The position numbers and the translations under genes are program-made. Positions 7,356 to 14,946 of a stretch of 37,870 bases of DNA are shown here, in pieces (position 1 is the first letter of the stretch; each line of letters opens with the position of its first letter). The DNA comes from DSAR01 sp034437315. Its GTDB lineage: Bacteria; Chloroflexota; Anaerolineae; B4-G1. The notes under the pieces were generated by a model, which was given only the letters and a program-made list of their open reading frames with translations, made no database searches and had not been told where the DNA came from. Where the stretch lies: positions 1 to 37,870 of the forward strand of contig DAOTUC010000063.1 of the NCBI GenBank assembly GCA_034437315.1, read 5' to 3'.

Positions 7356-7367
7356 GTCGGATTACAG

Positions 7368-8558
7368 ATGAGTCGGATGTCCCTCCAGCGGCGGGTCGAG
7401 CGGGCGTTTGCGCAGTGGGCCGGCGACGCGCCGGCCGCCGTCGCGCGAGCGCCGGGGCGGGTGAACCTGATCGGCGAGCACACCGATTACAACGACGGGT
7501 TCGTGTTGCCTATGACTATCGACCGGGCGGTATGGATCGCTTTCCGCCCCCGCGACGATGGGCGCGTTCACGTCCACTCCCTGGGTTTCGACGCGACGGC
7601 CCACTTTCCCCTGGACGATCTGCAAAAAGCTAGCGCTAGCGCCGCCAATCCGAACGACCACTGGGCCGAATACGTCAAGGGCGTGGCCTGGGCGTTGCGG
7701 GAGGCCGGTCACAGGTTGCGGGGGTGGGAGGGCGTCGTCGCCGGAGACGTGCCCCTCGGCGCGGGGCTTTCCTCCTCGGCGGCGCTGGAGATGGCGACGG
7801 CGCGCGTGTTTGCAGCCGTGAGCGGGTTGACGTGGGACGCGAGCGGGATGGCCCGGATCGGGCAACGGGCGGAGAACGATTGGATCGGCGTCAACTGCGG
7901 CGTTATGGACCAGATGATCTCGGCCGCCGGGCGGGCCGGCCACGCGCTGCTGATCGATTGTCGCTCGTTGGAGACCCGCCCCGCGCCTATCCCGCCGGAC
8001 GCCGTCGTCGTCGTGCTGGACACGAGCACCCGCCGGGGGCTGGCCGATTCAGCCTACAACGCAGCCTACAACGAGCGGCGCATCCAATGCGAGGCCGCGG
8101 CCCAATTTTTCGGCGTCCCCGCCCTGCGAGACGTGAGCGTGGAGACGTTCGAGGCCCGCGCGGACGGTTTGAATCCGGTGACGCGGCGGCGCGCCCGCCA
8201 CGTCGTGATGGAGAACGCGCGCGTGTTGACCGCCGTCGAGGCGCTGCACGCGGGCGACGCGCGCCGCCTGGGCCGGTTGATGGACGCCAGTCACGCCAGT
8301 TTGTGCGACGATTTCGAGGTCTCAAGCCCTGAACTGGATCATATGGCGGCTTGCGCCCGACGGGCAGGGGGATGTTATGGCGCCCGGATGACGGGAGCCG
8401 GGTTTGGCGGTTGCGCAGTGGCCCTCGTGCAGAAAAACGCCGTCGTCGTTGGCGATTTTGTCGCAGCCGCCGAAACGTGCTACCGCGCCGCCACAGGCTT
8501 GTCGCCGCACATCTACGTCTGCACGGCGACGAATGGCGCGGCTTTGGTGGAAGTGTAA
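7368..8558 (+). CDS. galK: galactokinase
   Basis: A 396-residue GHMP kinase: ATP + galactose to galactose 1-phosphate, first step of the Leloir pathway. It has the galactokinase signature GRVNLIGEHTDYNDG at residues 30-44, the ATP loop PLGAGLSSSAAL at 129-140, the catalytic-Asp segment GVMDQ at 178-182 and the C-terminal GARMTGAGFGG. Length is normal. An 11-bp sequence (ATGAGTCGGAT) is duplicated at 7352-7362 and 7368-7378, so ATG 7368 and ATG 7377 are both possible starts. Probably co-transcribed with the alpha-galactosidase. No galT or galE in the window. Confidence 0.93.
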   Translation: MSRMSLQRRVERAFAQWAGDAPAAVARAPGRVNLIGEHTDYNDGFVLPMTIDRAVWIAFRPRDDGRVHVHSLGFDATAHFPLDDLQKASASAANPNDHWAEYVKGVAWALREAGHRLRGWEGVVAGDVPLGAGLSSSAALEMATARVFAAVSGLTWDASGMARIGQRAENDWIGVNCGVMDQMISAAGRAGHALLIDCRSLETRPAPIPPDAVVVVLDTSTRRGLADSAYNAAYNERRIQCEAAAQFFGVPALRDVSVETFEARADGLNPVTRRRARHVVMENARVLTAVEALHAGDARRLGRLMDASHASLCDDFEVSSPELDHMAACARRAGGCYGARMTGAGFGGCAVALVQKNAVVVGDFVAAAETCYRAATGLSPHIYVCTATNGAALVEV

Positions 8559-8574
8559 CTGCTGCCAAACCTCC

Positions 8575-9021
8575 TCACCACCGCCAGCCATTCCCCTCCT
8601 GGTCATAGTCTCCTGTCGGCGGTTCTCCCACCACCGTGAAACGACGTTCGGTCGGCATGCCAGACGGATTGAACGAGGATGGCAGCGCGCGCCAATACTC
8701 GTTGTTCCGCCCTCCGGGCGGCGCGACGACGATGACGGGCGGATAGGATGCCGGCGGAGATGCAGCCAGGTGGGACGATTGATTGCGGCGCTCCTGGTTA
8801 TCCTGGCGGCGGGTGACCGCCACGATGATCAGGCTGGTCGGGATCGCGGCGCCGACGCCGCAGACGGCGCCGACCAGCACCGAAAGCGCCTCGTCACTCA
8901 GGCGATTGCCGACAACGACGGCCAAAGTCACGGCGAAAGCGAGCGCTGCTATCCCGGTCGCCATTTGCAGCCGTCCCCAGCGCCGCCGATACGCCCGTCT
9001 AACTGCCTGTTCTTCGTTCAT
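8575..9021 (-). CDS. two-helix membrane protein coupled to FtsK-like gene
   Basis: A 148-residue protein with a basic N-terminus (RRAYRRRWGR), two hydrophobic segments at about residues 20-38 and 44-69 separated by a very short turn, and a hydrophilic Pro/Gly/Asn-rich tail of about 75 residues ending in WRW. Its ATG overlaps the stop codon of the FtsK-like gene (ATGA at 9018-9021 read on minus), so the two are translationally coupled. I do not recognise the family. Since the FtsK-like protein lacks membrane segments, this partner could anchor it (inference). Confidence 0.7.
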   Translation of the reverse strand: MNEEQAVRRAYRRRWGRLQMATGIAALAFAVTLAVVVGNRLSDEALSVLVGAVCGVGAAIPTSLIIVAVTRRQDNQERRNQSSHLAASPPASYPPVIVVAPPGGRNNEYWRALPSSFNPSGMPTERRFTVVGEPPTGDYDQEGNGWRW

Positions 9022-10130
9022 CAGATCAACGCCTCAGCTCGTTGCCTCTGCAGGGGCAGCGTCGCCTCATCCACGGGAGCGTTCGACGTCATCGCGCGCG
9101 TCACATTTTCTATCTCGGCCGGCGAGACGTAGGCCGCCTGGAAGCGGGTCGACCGGCCCTCAGCTATGGCGATGAAATCCCCCCGCCCCATCAGGCGCTC
9201 GGCCCCGGTGCCGCTCCACCCGGCGGCGGTGCGAGCGTCGTTGGCGCTGCTCACCCGCCCTACTAGGCGCACCGGGAAATTTGCCTTGATCAGGGAGCCG
9301 AGGACGGCGGCGGTCGGCTTTTGGGTCGCAGCGACGACGTGGATGCCAGCCTCGCGCCCGCGCTGGATCAGCCGGGTCAGCGCCTGTTGGACCGGCGCGT
9401 CGCTCGTCATCAGCAAGTCGGCTAATTCATCGATCACGAGCACGACGTGTGGGGATGGATTACCTGTCTGCGTGCGACGCACAGGCAGGCGGGTATCCCC
9501 CCATCCCCGCCTTTCCATCAGCCGCACCAGGCTCCGGAAAACCTCAGAAACCTCCTCCGGATCCCAGATGACCGGGCGCGCCAGGTGCGGGAGCGCGTCA
9601 AATGGGCGGAGCGCGCTTCGCTTGGGGTCGATGAGCACGAGGGACAGCGCCCTGCGCGAATTCGATACCGCCAGGCTCAGGATGATGCTTTGCAACAGCA
9701 CCGTCTTGCCCGAACCGGTGGCCCCGGCGACGAGGATATGGGTCACGTCCGGCGAAGGCAAGCGGATCAGCAAGGGAGCGCCGTCTTCAGCCAACCCCAG
9801 GACCGCCGTAAGGGGCGGGATCGAGTCGCCCGGCCTTGCGGTCAACTGGCGATATAGGGGCAGAAGCCGCACCGGCCGGGGGTCGTCGCGGGGCACTTCG
9901 ACGGCGATAGCCGCCCCGCGCCGGGACACTCGGCAGTCGGGCACATCCAGCGCGGCCGCCAACTCCTCGCTCAACCCCTTGATCTTGGATATCTTGGCCC
10001 CGATCGCGGGCAGCACCTGGAAGCGTATCCAGCGGGGCGTCACGGCGCCGCCGGTCACGTGGGCGTCTACGCTGTGCAGTTCCAGGACTGCTTCGATTCT
10101 ATCGGCTTGAAATTCTAGTTTCTCTCGCAT
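9021..10130 (-). CDS. soluble FtsK/SpoIIIE-type DNA translocase
   Basis: A 369-residue protein consisting of an FtsK alpha-like region (about residues 5-90, with VTPRWIRFQVLPAIGAKISKI) and a RecA-like motor. The Walker A, GATGSGKT, is at 136-143; the Walker B, HVVLVIDELADL, at 228-239; the sensor-like GIHVVAATQKPTA follows. It has no N-terminal membrane domain, no linker and no gamma DNA-reading winged helix, unlike chromosomal FtsK (usually 700-1300 residues). Start chosen at ATG 10130; in-frame ATGs at 10154 and 10211 exist, but 10211 lies upstream of the predicted start of transcription. The promoter carries a LexA-type box. Likely DNA-damage inducible. Confidence 0.85.
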   Translation of the reverse strand: MREKLEFQADRIEAVLELHSVDAHVTGGAVTPRWIRFQVLPAIGAKISKIKGLSEELAAALDVPDCRVSRRGAAIAVEVPRDDPRPVRLLPLYRQLTARPGDSIPPLTAVLGLAEDGAPLLIRLPSPDVTHILVAGATGSGKTVLLQSIILSLAVSNSRRALSLVLIDPKRSALRPFDALPHLARPVIWDPEEVSEVFRSLVRLMERRGWGDTRLPVRRTQTGNPSPHVVLVIDELADLLMTSDAPVQQALTRLIQRGREAGIHVVAATQKPTAAVLGSLIKANFPVRLVGRVSSANDARTAAGWSGTGAERLMGRGDFIAIAEGRSTRFQAAYVSPAEIENVTRAMTSNAPVDEATLPLQRQRAEALI

Positions 10131-10165
10131 GCGCTTCCATCCTCTAAAGATCATCCCCGTTATTA

Positions 10166-10177
10166 GAACTAATGTTC
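10166..10177. promoter_or_regulatory. LexA (SOS) box, GAAC-N4-GTTC type
   Basis: GAACTAATGTTC is a perfect match to GAAC-N4-GTTC, the core of the Gram-positive (DinR/LexA) SOS operator. It lies about 14 bp downstream of the -10 hexamer at 10191-10196, over the expected initial transcribed region, where binding would block the FtsK-like gene. Confidence 0.65.
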
Positions 10178-10190
10178 TATTCAGGCGTCT

Positions 10191-10218
10191 ATTGTACGCC
10201 AATTCGCGCATTAGGCAA
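10191..10218 (-). promoter_or_regulatory. promoter of the FtsK-like gene
   Basis: Read on the minus strand: TTGCCT (10213-10218), 16-bp spacer, TACAAT (10191-10196). It precedes the LexA-type box and is separated from the upstream gene by an intrinsic terminator, so the FtsK-like gene and its partner form their own unit. Confidence 0.6.
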
Positions 10219-10264
10219 GCGAATTTATCGCAAATATCCCAAATAGAGCGCTATCTTATCCAAC

Positions 10265-10306
10265 AAAAAAAAGCCCGGCGACGAGGTCTGTCAAATACCG
10301 GGCTTT
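10265..10306 (-). terminator. intrinsic terminator after the C45 peptidase gene
   Basis: On the minus strand a perfect 9-bp stem AAAGCCCGG / CCGGGCTTT (arms 10298-10306 and 10270-10278) with a 19-nt loop runs directly into eight T. It ends transcription of the minus-strand genes from 10404 upward. The loop is unusually long. Confidence 0.8.
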
Positions 10307-10403
10307 CCGAGCCTTGTCGGTAGTACGCGCGCTAGGTAGCGCCTACTACAAACTTGACCTCAAATGAAATGAAACGCACCCAAATGAAATGGATTGGGAG
10401 TCG

Positions 10404-11471
10404 TCAGTTATCGGCGCGCGGCCATTCCCACTCCCGGAACGGATTGCGGCATGGCGCGCCCAGGCTGTAGGCGATCCGCCGGGCGCTGAGGTCGGCGACC
10501 AGCGACCAGAACGTGGCCTGGTTTGGGCGGTGGCAGCAGATCGGCGCGGTGTGGTCGCGCAGGATCGCTTGTGCCCAGCGCCATCCGTCTGCGCCTTCGC
10601 GGCCGGCGTTGGCTGCGGCGTCAGCGGCGATCCGTTCCTCAATCCAACGGGCGCGGTCTTCATATTCGCTCATGTCGCGCCGGCCGTGCAGCGGGCGCAT
10701 ATTGGGCGCGGCGTAGTAGTTGGCGACGACGAGGCTGTCGCCGCTCGCGCGGCGCACGCTCAGGCGACAGGGGTAGGTCTCGGCGACGAATATATCCGCT
10801 TGATCGGCGATGACGTAATTGAAGGGGTAGAGGAAAGGTATACGCCGGATCTGGGCGACCGCCTGTCGCGCCGTGGCGCAGGTCTCCAGCAGGATGCGGG
10901 GGATGAGATAGGCCGGAATGCCGGGCGGCACGCGCCTGGCGCGGTTGGCGCGGATGGTGTGCAGCGCGACGAACAGGCCGTGGCTGTTGACGCCGTCGTA
11001 GCAACTGCCGACGTAGCCTGATTGGGTCCCCAGGCTAGCCGGGTAGCCCGCCGGCGAAAGACGCCGCAAGTAGCGCTCCTTGCGGGTGTAGAGATAATCG
11101 TGATTGCGCCCCACAAGGACGCGCCCGTCGGCCAGACGGCGCACGAAGGTGGTGCAGCCCCCCAGCGAGCCCTCGGGCAGGTTATTGGAAAAGTGGGGCA
11201 GCAGGTCCTCCCAGGGGCGGCCCTGGGCCTCAGCATATCCACGGAACTCGTCGAGGATCGGAGGGTGGAAGCGGCGCACGACCTCGGCGCAGGCCTGGGC
11301 GAAGGCGCGTTCTTCGTCGGCGTCGCGCCAGCTTGGCACTGGTCTGAGGGCGGTCGCCCGCCCCATCTCGTAACCGATGGTGTAGTGGTCACCGTGCAGG
11401 TCAAAGACACGGTAGTCGGCTTCCTGTTCCTGGCGCAGGTCCCGGCGAAGCGTCGCTAATGGGTCACGCAT
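10404..11471 (-). CDS. C45-family peptidase / acyl-CoA:6-aminopenicillanate acyltransferase-like Ntn hydrolase
   Basis: A 355-residue protein of the C45/AAT family, Ntn hydrolases that autocleave to expose an N-terminal Cys. The predicted cleavage is Gly105-Cys106 in SLGGCTTFV, followed by the family hallmark GRNHDYLY (Asn-His-Asp at 123-125). An N-terminal region (FDLHGDHYTIGYEMGR) precedes it, as is normal for the pro-peptide. Members hydrolyse or transfer acyl groups on amides; the substrate here cannot be told, and penicillin synthesis should not be assumed. Its start overlaps the stop of the DUF433 gene by 8 bp. Confidence 0.85.
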   Translation of the reverse strand: MRDPLATLRRDLRQEQEADYRVFDLHGDHYTIGYEMGRATALRPVPSWRDADEERAFAQACAEVVRRFHPPILDEFRGYAEAQGRPWEDLLPHFSNNLPEGSLGGCTTFVRRLADGRVLVGRNHDYLYTRKERYLRRLSPAGYPASLGTQSGYVGSCYDGVNSHGLFVALHTIRANRARRVPPGIPAYLIPRILLETCATARQAVAQIRRIPFLYPFNYVIADQADIFVAETYPCRLSVRRASGDSLVVANYYAAPNMRPLHGRRDMSEYEDRARWIEERIAADAAANAGREGADGWRWAQAILRDHTAPICCHRPNQATFWSLVADLSARRIAYSLGAPCRNPFREWEWPRADN

Positions 11472-11754
11472 TCGTCAGAGGTGCTTTTCTTGTGCTGGAG
11501 AGACTATTAAAAAATTCGCTCAGAGGCCCATCAAGTAAGCTCGCCTCGCTTGAGCCCAGATTCTTTGCTTGCACTAGAACCCCTACTGGAATGCGAGTGC
11601 GCACGATGCATGGCTCGCCGCCAGCGACATTCGGACTGGCGTCAATGCCGGGAAACGCTCCACCAACGTCACGAGCTACCCACTGAAGGACTTGGGCTTT
11701 TTCGGCCGGCGTCATCGTTGAGACCAATTTTTCGGCCTTTTGAAGTATGGTCAT
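11464..11754 (-). CDS. DUF433 protein, C-terminally divergent (probably truncated)
   Basis: A 96-residue protein: a helical N-terminus (KAEKLVSTMTPAEKAQVLQWVARD) then the DUF433 core GGEPCIVRTRIPVGVLVQAKNLGSSEASLL. DUF433 proteins are VapB-like antitoxins normally paired with a PIN-like DUF5615 toxin. Here the usual 'YPxLxxEDLxxAWxY' C-terminal half is missing; after SEASLL the sequence becomes unrelated (DGPLSEFFNSL...). No partner toxin lies next to it. I take it as a decayed or recombined orphan antitoxin. ATG 11754 fits the family; ATG 11775 is also in frame. Neither has a clear ribosome-binding site. Confidence 0.6.
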   Translation of the reverse strand: MTILQKAEKLVSTMTPAEKAQVLQWVARDVGGAFPGIDASPNVAGGEPCIVRTRIPVGVLVQAKNLGSSEASLLDGPLSEFFNSLSSTRKAPLTNA

Positions 11755-11786
11755 CCGAAGGTAACTGCTCAGCATATATGTGCAGA

Positions 11787-11899
11787 GCGGATTACAATCC
11801 GCGCCGATGGCGCACGGGCTATTGGCTGGGTGGTGACGGAAGCTAACACGTTGCCTGCAAGTGGCCGGATTACGATCCGGCTTCCGGATTGTGATCCGG
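11787..11899. repeat. cluster of REP-like palindromes
   Basis: Dyads in this gap: GCGGATTACAATCCGC (11787-11802), GCGCC-GAT-GGCGC (11801-11813), GCCGGAT-TACG-ATCCGGC (11864-11881) and CCGGAT-TGTG-ATCCGG (11884-11899). They share a GGATT/AATCC core, so they are variants of one palindromic unit. No coding potential is seen in 11776-11956. Confidence 0.65.
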
Positions 11900-11924
11900 C
11901 GGGCGCAAGGTGAGTAGATACATC

Positions 11925-11954
11925 CGAAGCATCATCATTCACCTCCGCCTTCAT
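11925..11954. repeat. 30-bp direct repeat, copy 1 (after tumE)
   Basis: Identical over 30 bp to 12653-12682. Read on minus it contains the ribosome-binding site (GGCGGAGGTGA), the triple ATG and the first codons of the tumA gene, but here it lies 2 bp beyond the tumE stop and leads into non-coding sequence. It is probably the leftover start of a second, lost tumA copy. Confidence 0.8.
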
Positions 11955-11956
11955 GA

Positions 11957-12397
11957 CTAGTTACCCGACAGTTCGTTCTCAATCAGTGCTTCTATCTCGT
12001 GAATCAACACCGGTAAATTAGGTCGATTGAAACATATCTCTGGAGCTGGTATGCGATGGTGTTTAATATCTGGAGAGATATGCTTATGGTGAGGATAAGT
12101 ACTTTGTAGCGTTGGATCGTGCGGATGTGGCTGTGAATCGTACCAATATAACTTTTCACTACCGTGCCAAATCTCGTAACCATACCAATCTATTGCGACA
12201 GGTAGACGGTGATACACGAGCCGCTCGCGAATGACCAGCCTGACATCGTTATCAAAATATAGTTCACCGGTTACGAGCGCCAGAGTTGCTCCACGTCGAA
12301 TGAATGTCACAGTGGAACGGCGTACCGAGGAAAACTGCTCCTTGAGTGTGTATAGAAACAACTCATAGTCTTCAGGCGTACGTAGTGGATCGGTCAC
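11957..12397 (-). CDS. tumE: TumE-family toxin (DUF6516)
   Basis: A 146-residue protein with the DUF6516/TumE hallmark near its C-terminus: WYDSQPHPHDPTLQSTYPHHKHI followed by HHRIPAPEICFNRPNLPVLIHEIE. The His/Pro/Asp-rich segment is the conserved centre of the family. TumE proteins are the toxins of type II TumE/TumA modules. Its ATG overlaps the stop of the upstream tumA (ATGA), the usual coupling in such pairs. The molecular target is not evident from the sequence. Confidence 0.8.
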   Translation of the reverse strand: MTDPLRTPEDYELFLYTLKEQFSSVRRSTVTFIRRGATLALVTGELYFDNDVRLVIRERLVYHRLPVAIDWYGYEIWHGSEKLYWYDSQPHPHDPTLQSTYPHHKHISPDIKHHRIPAPEICFNRPNLPVLIHEIEALIENELSGN

Positions 12398-12660
12398 GGA
12401 GTTACCTGAACTAAATCTCTTAGGCTAGGAACGTTCCTTTGTCGACGCTGTACCTCGTTACGGTACTCGGCCTGCCTGGCAAGCCAGGTGCGATACACGC
12501 TGGCCCATTCACCGAAATCCAGCATCCAACGATCATCCTCTGGTTCTTCGCCACTCGCATAGGCGGCGTAAAAGGTCTCTGAACGGACACCATATTTACG
12601 CTCAAAGGCTAACATATCTTCCTCAAGTGCGTGAATATCAGCTAGAATCTCTCGAAGCAT
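12394..12660 (-). CDS. tumA: TumA-type antitoxin
   Basis: An 88-residue acidic helical protein (LREILADIHALEEDMLAFERKYGVRSETFYAAYASGEE, then WMLDFGEWASVYRTWL), the small partner encoded directly upstream of TumE in this module. Three consecutive ATG codons (12666, 12663, 12660) follow GGAGGTGA; spacing favours 12660 or 12663. A TATAAT on minus at 12681-12686 sits just before the ribosome-binding site, so the transcript leader is very short. No DNA-binding motif is recognised with certainty. Confidence 0.75.
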   Translation of the reverse strand: MLREILADIHALEEDMLAFERKYGVRSETFYAAYASGEEPEDDRWMLDFGEWASVYRTWLARQAEYRNEVQRRQRNVPSLRDLVQVTP

Positions 12661-12682
12661 CATCATTCACCTCCGCCTTCAT
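12653..12682. repeat. 30-bp direct repeat, copy 2 (tumA start)
   Basis: Covers the translation start of tumA. Identical to 11925-11954, 728 bp away; the toxin-antitoxin pair lies between the two copies. Confidence 0.8.
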
Positions 12683-12737
12683 TATAACGCGATTTTCCTG
12701 TTTTGAGAAAGATGCGAAGGGGAGCATATCTCCCGTA

Positions 12738-13838
12738 TCAATCTATCGGACATTTACAGGCGATGCCCTCGCCTGGCCCATCGGCCCAGCACCGGTTGGC
12801 CGAGATGCAGGTGGATTGTTGCTGCTCGCCCGCCTGCAAGCGATTCGGGAAATCCGGCTCGCAGATCAGGGGGCGGCACATCGAGATGAAATCGGCGTCG
12901 CCCGACGCCAGCACGTCCTCCATCACCGGTCGGGAGCGGAAACCGCCGACCAGGATGAGGGGCAGCGGTGTAAGCGGCCGCGCTTTCTGGGCCAGAGGGC
13001 GGAAATAGGCCTCGTTCTCTCCGGCCCGCACACCCTTGCGGGTGCTTTCCCCGCCGATCCCGCCGCTGATCTCCACGCCGTTGATCGTCATCTCATGGAG
13101 AGCGGCGACGACCCGCACGCCGTCCTCGACGGTCAGGCCGCCTTCAATACCATCCTTCATACCCAGCTTGATGAGCACGGGATAGCGGGGGCCGACCTGG
13201 GCCCGAATGGCCTCGCAGACGGCCCGCAGGAAATTCAGGCGTTTCTGCCAATCGCCGCCCCACTCGTCGGCCCGGTGGTTGACCAAGGGCGACAGGAACT
13301 GGTTGACCAGGTAGCCGTGGGCGCCGTGGATCTGGACGCCGTCGAACCCGGCCTCTTGCACACGCCGGGCGGCCTGACCAAAGGCCTGGACGACGGATTC
13401 GATCTCGGCGGGCGTCATCTCCCGCGCCGGGCGGCTCAAGTAGGGCGGTTCGACCGCCGAGGGGGCGACCGGATCGCTGACTGTCTCGGCGCTGCATTGC
13501 ATGCCGCCGTGGTTGATCTGCGCGACGACGGCGCCGCCTTCTCTGTGGATCACGTCGGCCATTTTCGCCAGGCCGGGGATCATGTCGTCGCTGTAGACGC
13601 CGAGCATCTCCAGGTTGGCCTTGCCGCCGGGATCGACGTACATGTGACCGGTGATGATCAATCCCACGCCGCCCCGGGCCAGTTCACGGTACAGGTCATA
13701 GATCTGTGGGCGTGCTCGTCCGTCGTCGTCGGCCATGCGCTCACAGGTGGCGGAGCGGACCAGCCGGTTGGGCAAGGTCAACGCGCCGATGCGCCCTTCC
13801 GTGAAGAGCTTGCTCGTTTCAATCAGGTTGTTTATCAT
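12738..13838 (-). CDS. NADH:flavin oxidoreductase (Old Yellow Enzyme family)
   Basis: A 366-residue single TIM-barrel FMN enzyme. N-terminal LPNRLVRSATCERMAD, the His pair in DGVQIHGAHGYLVNQFLSPLVNHRADEWGG (His171 and His174), and the phosphate-binding LILVGGFRSRPVMEDVL with DFISMCRPLICEPD are all present. It lacks the C-terminal Fe-S/NAD domain of the 2,4-dienoyl-CoA reductase type, though the Cys-rich end (CISANRCWADGPGEGIACKC) recalls the cluster-binding turn. OYE enzymes reduce activated C=C bonds. Start at ATG 13838, overlapping the patatin stop (ATGA), with GGAGG upstream; a much longer open frame is antisense-like noise. Confidence 0.88.
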   Translation of the reverse strand: MINNLIETSKLFTEGRIGALTLPNRLVRSATCERMADDDGRARPQIYDLYRELARGGVGLIITGHMYVDPGGKANLEMLGVYSDDMIPGLAKMADVIHREGGAVVAQINHGGMQCSAETVSDPVAPSAVEPPYLSRPAREMTPAEIESVVQAFGQAARRVQEAGFDGVQIHGAHGYLVNQFLSPLVNHRADEWGGDWQKRLNFLRAVCEAIRAQVGPRYPVLIKLGMKDGIEGGLTVEDGVRVVAALHEMTINGVEISGGIGGESTRKGVRAGENEAYFRPLAQKARPLTPLPLILVGGFRSRPVMEDVLASGDADFISMCRPLICEPDFPNRLQAGEQQQSTCISANRCWADGPGEGIACKCPID

Positions 13839-14878
13839 GATGAATGTAAACCTCCTTCTACTGTTCTGTCTGCCTGGGCCCAGGCCGCCTTGGCGTCCTC
13901 GTATCCCATCTGGTATAGCCGCTCGTGATTGTCCGGCCGGTAACGGATGATGTCTGCCAGGGGGATGGGCGTCCGGGGGGAGATGATGATCGGCGGGGGA
14001 ATCTCGGCGTGTTTCAGGGAGGCGCTTTCGAGTTGGAAATGGCCGGCCTGCCCAGCCAGTTGGGATTTGAGGGCCTCGTTTTCCGCACGCAACCGGGCGT
14101 TTTCGAGCGTCAGCCGCACGACCTGATTGGTGCGCTTGAAGAGTTTCAGGTCGGTCTGGAACGAGGCCAGGAGCGCCCACTCGAAGGCCGCCTGGGCGGT
14201 CATCAGCAATCCTTGGAAGCCGTTGGCGATGGTGTAGCGCGGCCGTTCTTCCTCATCCTCCCAGGGCGTCATCAGTACGACCACGATGTCCTCGGCGCCG
14301 GCGTCGATGGCTGGCCCCAGTGGGGTATTGGCCACTGTCCCCCCATCCCAGAAGGCCACGTCATCGATCTTGGTCGGTGGATAGACCATGGGAATGCTGC
14401 AACTGGCGAGGATGTGATCCAGCGTGATAGGCGTGTGCTCGCAATGGGCGCGATCCGTGGGATCGGCGCTGTTGCCGAAGATGCGCAGCCTGCCGGTCTC
14501 CATTTCGACGACGGTGAGGCGCAGGTGCTTGATTGGCGGGTCGGCGTTGATGCGTTCCAGGTCGATCCATTTCTGCTCAATCAAGGTCCGGCGCAGGGGC
14601 GCGGTATCCAGCAGATGATTCCATTTTTCGATTGAGAGGACGTCCCAGGAGCGTCTTTGGACGTCGTCGGTCGTCAAGCGCCGCCACAGCGACCACAGGG
14701 AGTAGGCGGTGTGGCCCGACGCGATGGCCGCCCCGTTGACGGCCCCGATGGACGTGCCGACGACGATGTCGGGTGTCCACTCGTGCTCTTCCAGAAAACG
14801 AAGCACGCCCACGTGATAGGCGCCGCGCCCACCGCCCCCGGAGAGGACGAGCGCGCGTTTAGGGGTTGAATCTGCCAT
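13835..14878 (-). CDS. patatin-like phospholipase
   Basis: A 347-residue acyl hydrolase. The oxyanion loop is GGGGRG at residues 14-19, the nucleophile elbow GTSIG has Ser43, and the catalytic Asp178 is in WDGG: the complete Ser-Asp dyad of bacterial patatins. After the domain comes a coiled-coil-like stretch (LTLENARLRAENEALKSQL, about 256-274) and a Pro-rich tail. GGAGG precedes the ATG. No signal peptide, so probably cytoplasmic or membrane-peripheral. Coupled to the OYE gene through a 4-bp overlap, so both may act on the same lipid-derived substrate (inference). Confidence 0.9.
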   Translation of the reverse strand: MADSTPKRALVLSGGGGRGAYHVGVLRFLEEHEWTPDIVVGTSIGAVNGAAIASGHTAYSLWSLWRRLTTDDVQRRSWDVLSIEKWNHLLDTAPLRRTLIEQKWIDLERINADPPIKHLRLTVVEMETGRLRIFGNSADPTDRAHCEHTPITLDHILASCSIPMVYPPTKIDDVAFWDGGTVANTPLGPAIDAGAEDIVVVLMTPWEDEEERPRYTIANGFQGLLMTAQAAFEWALLASFQTDLKLFKRTNQVVRLTLENARLRAENEALKSQLAGQAGHFQLESASLKHAEIPPPIIISPRTPIPLADIIRYRPDNHERLYQMGYEDAKAAWAQADRTVEGGLHSS

Positions 14879-14946
14879 TGGGATACCTCCATCGTATCTT
14901 CTGGTAACTGCTGCTTACCCTCACGCATGTGTCGACCGGGCGTCTC

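Noticed and set aside
10404..11471. Penicillin acyltransferase activity for the C45 protein
   Set aside because: Only family membership is visible and there is no beta-lactam biosynthesis context.
12627..13928. 433-codon plus-strand frame opposite the OYE gene
   Set aside because: Antisense shadow of a gene with clear TIM-barrel motifs on minus.
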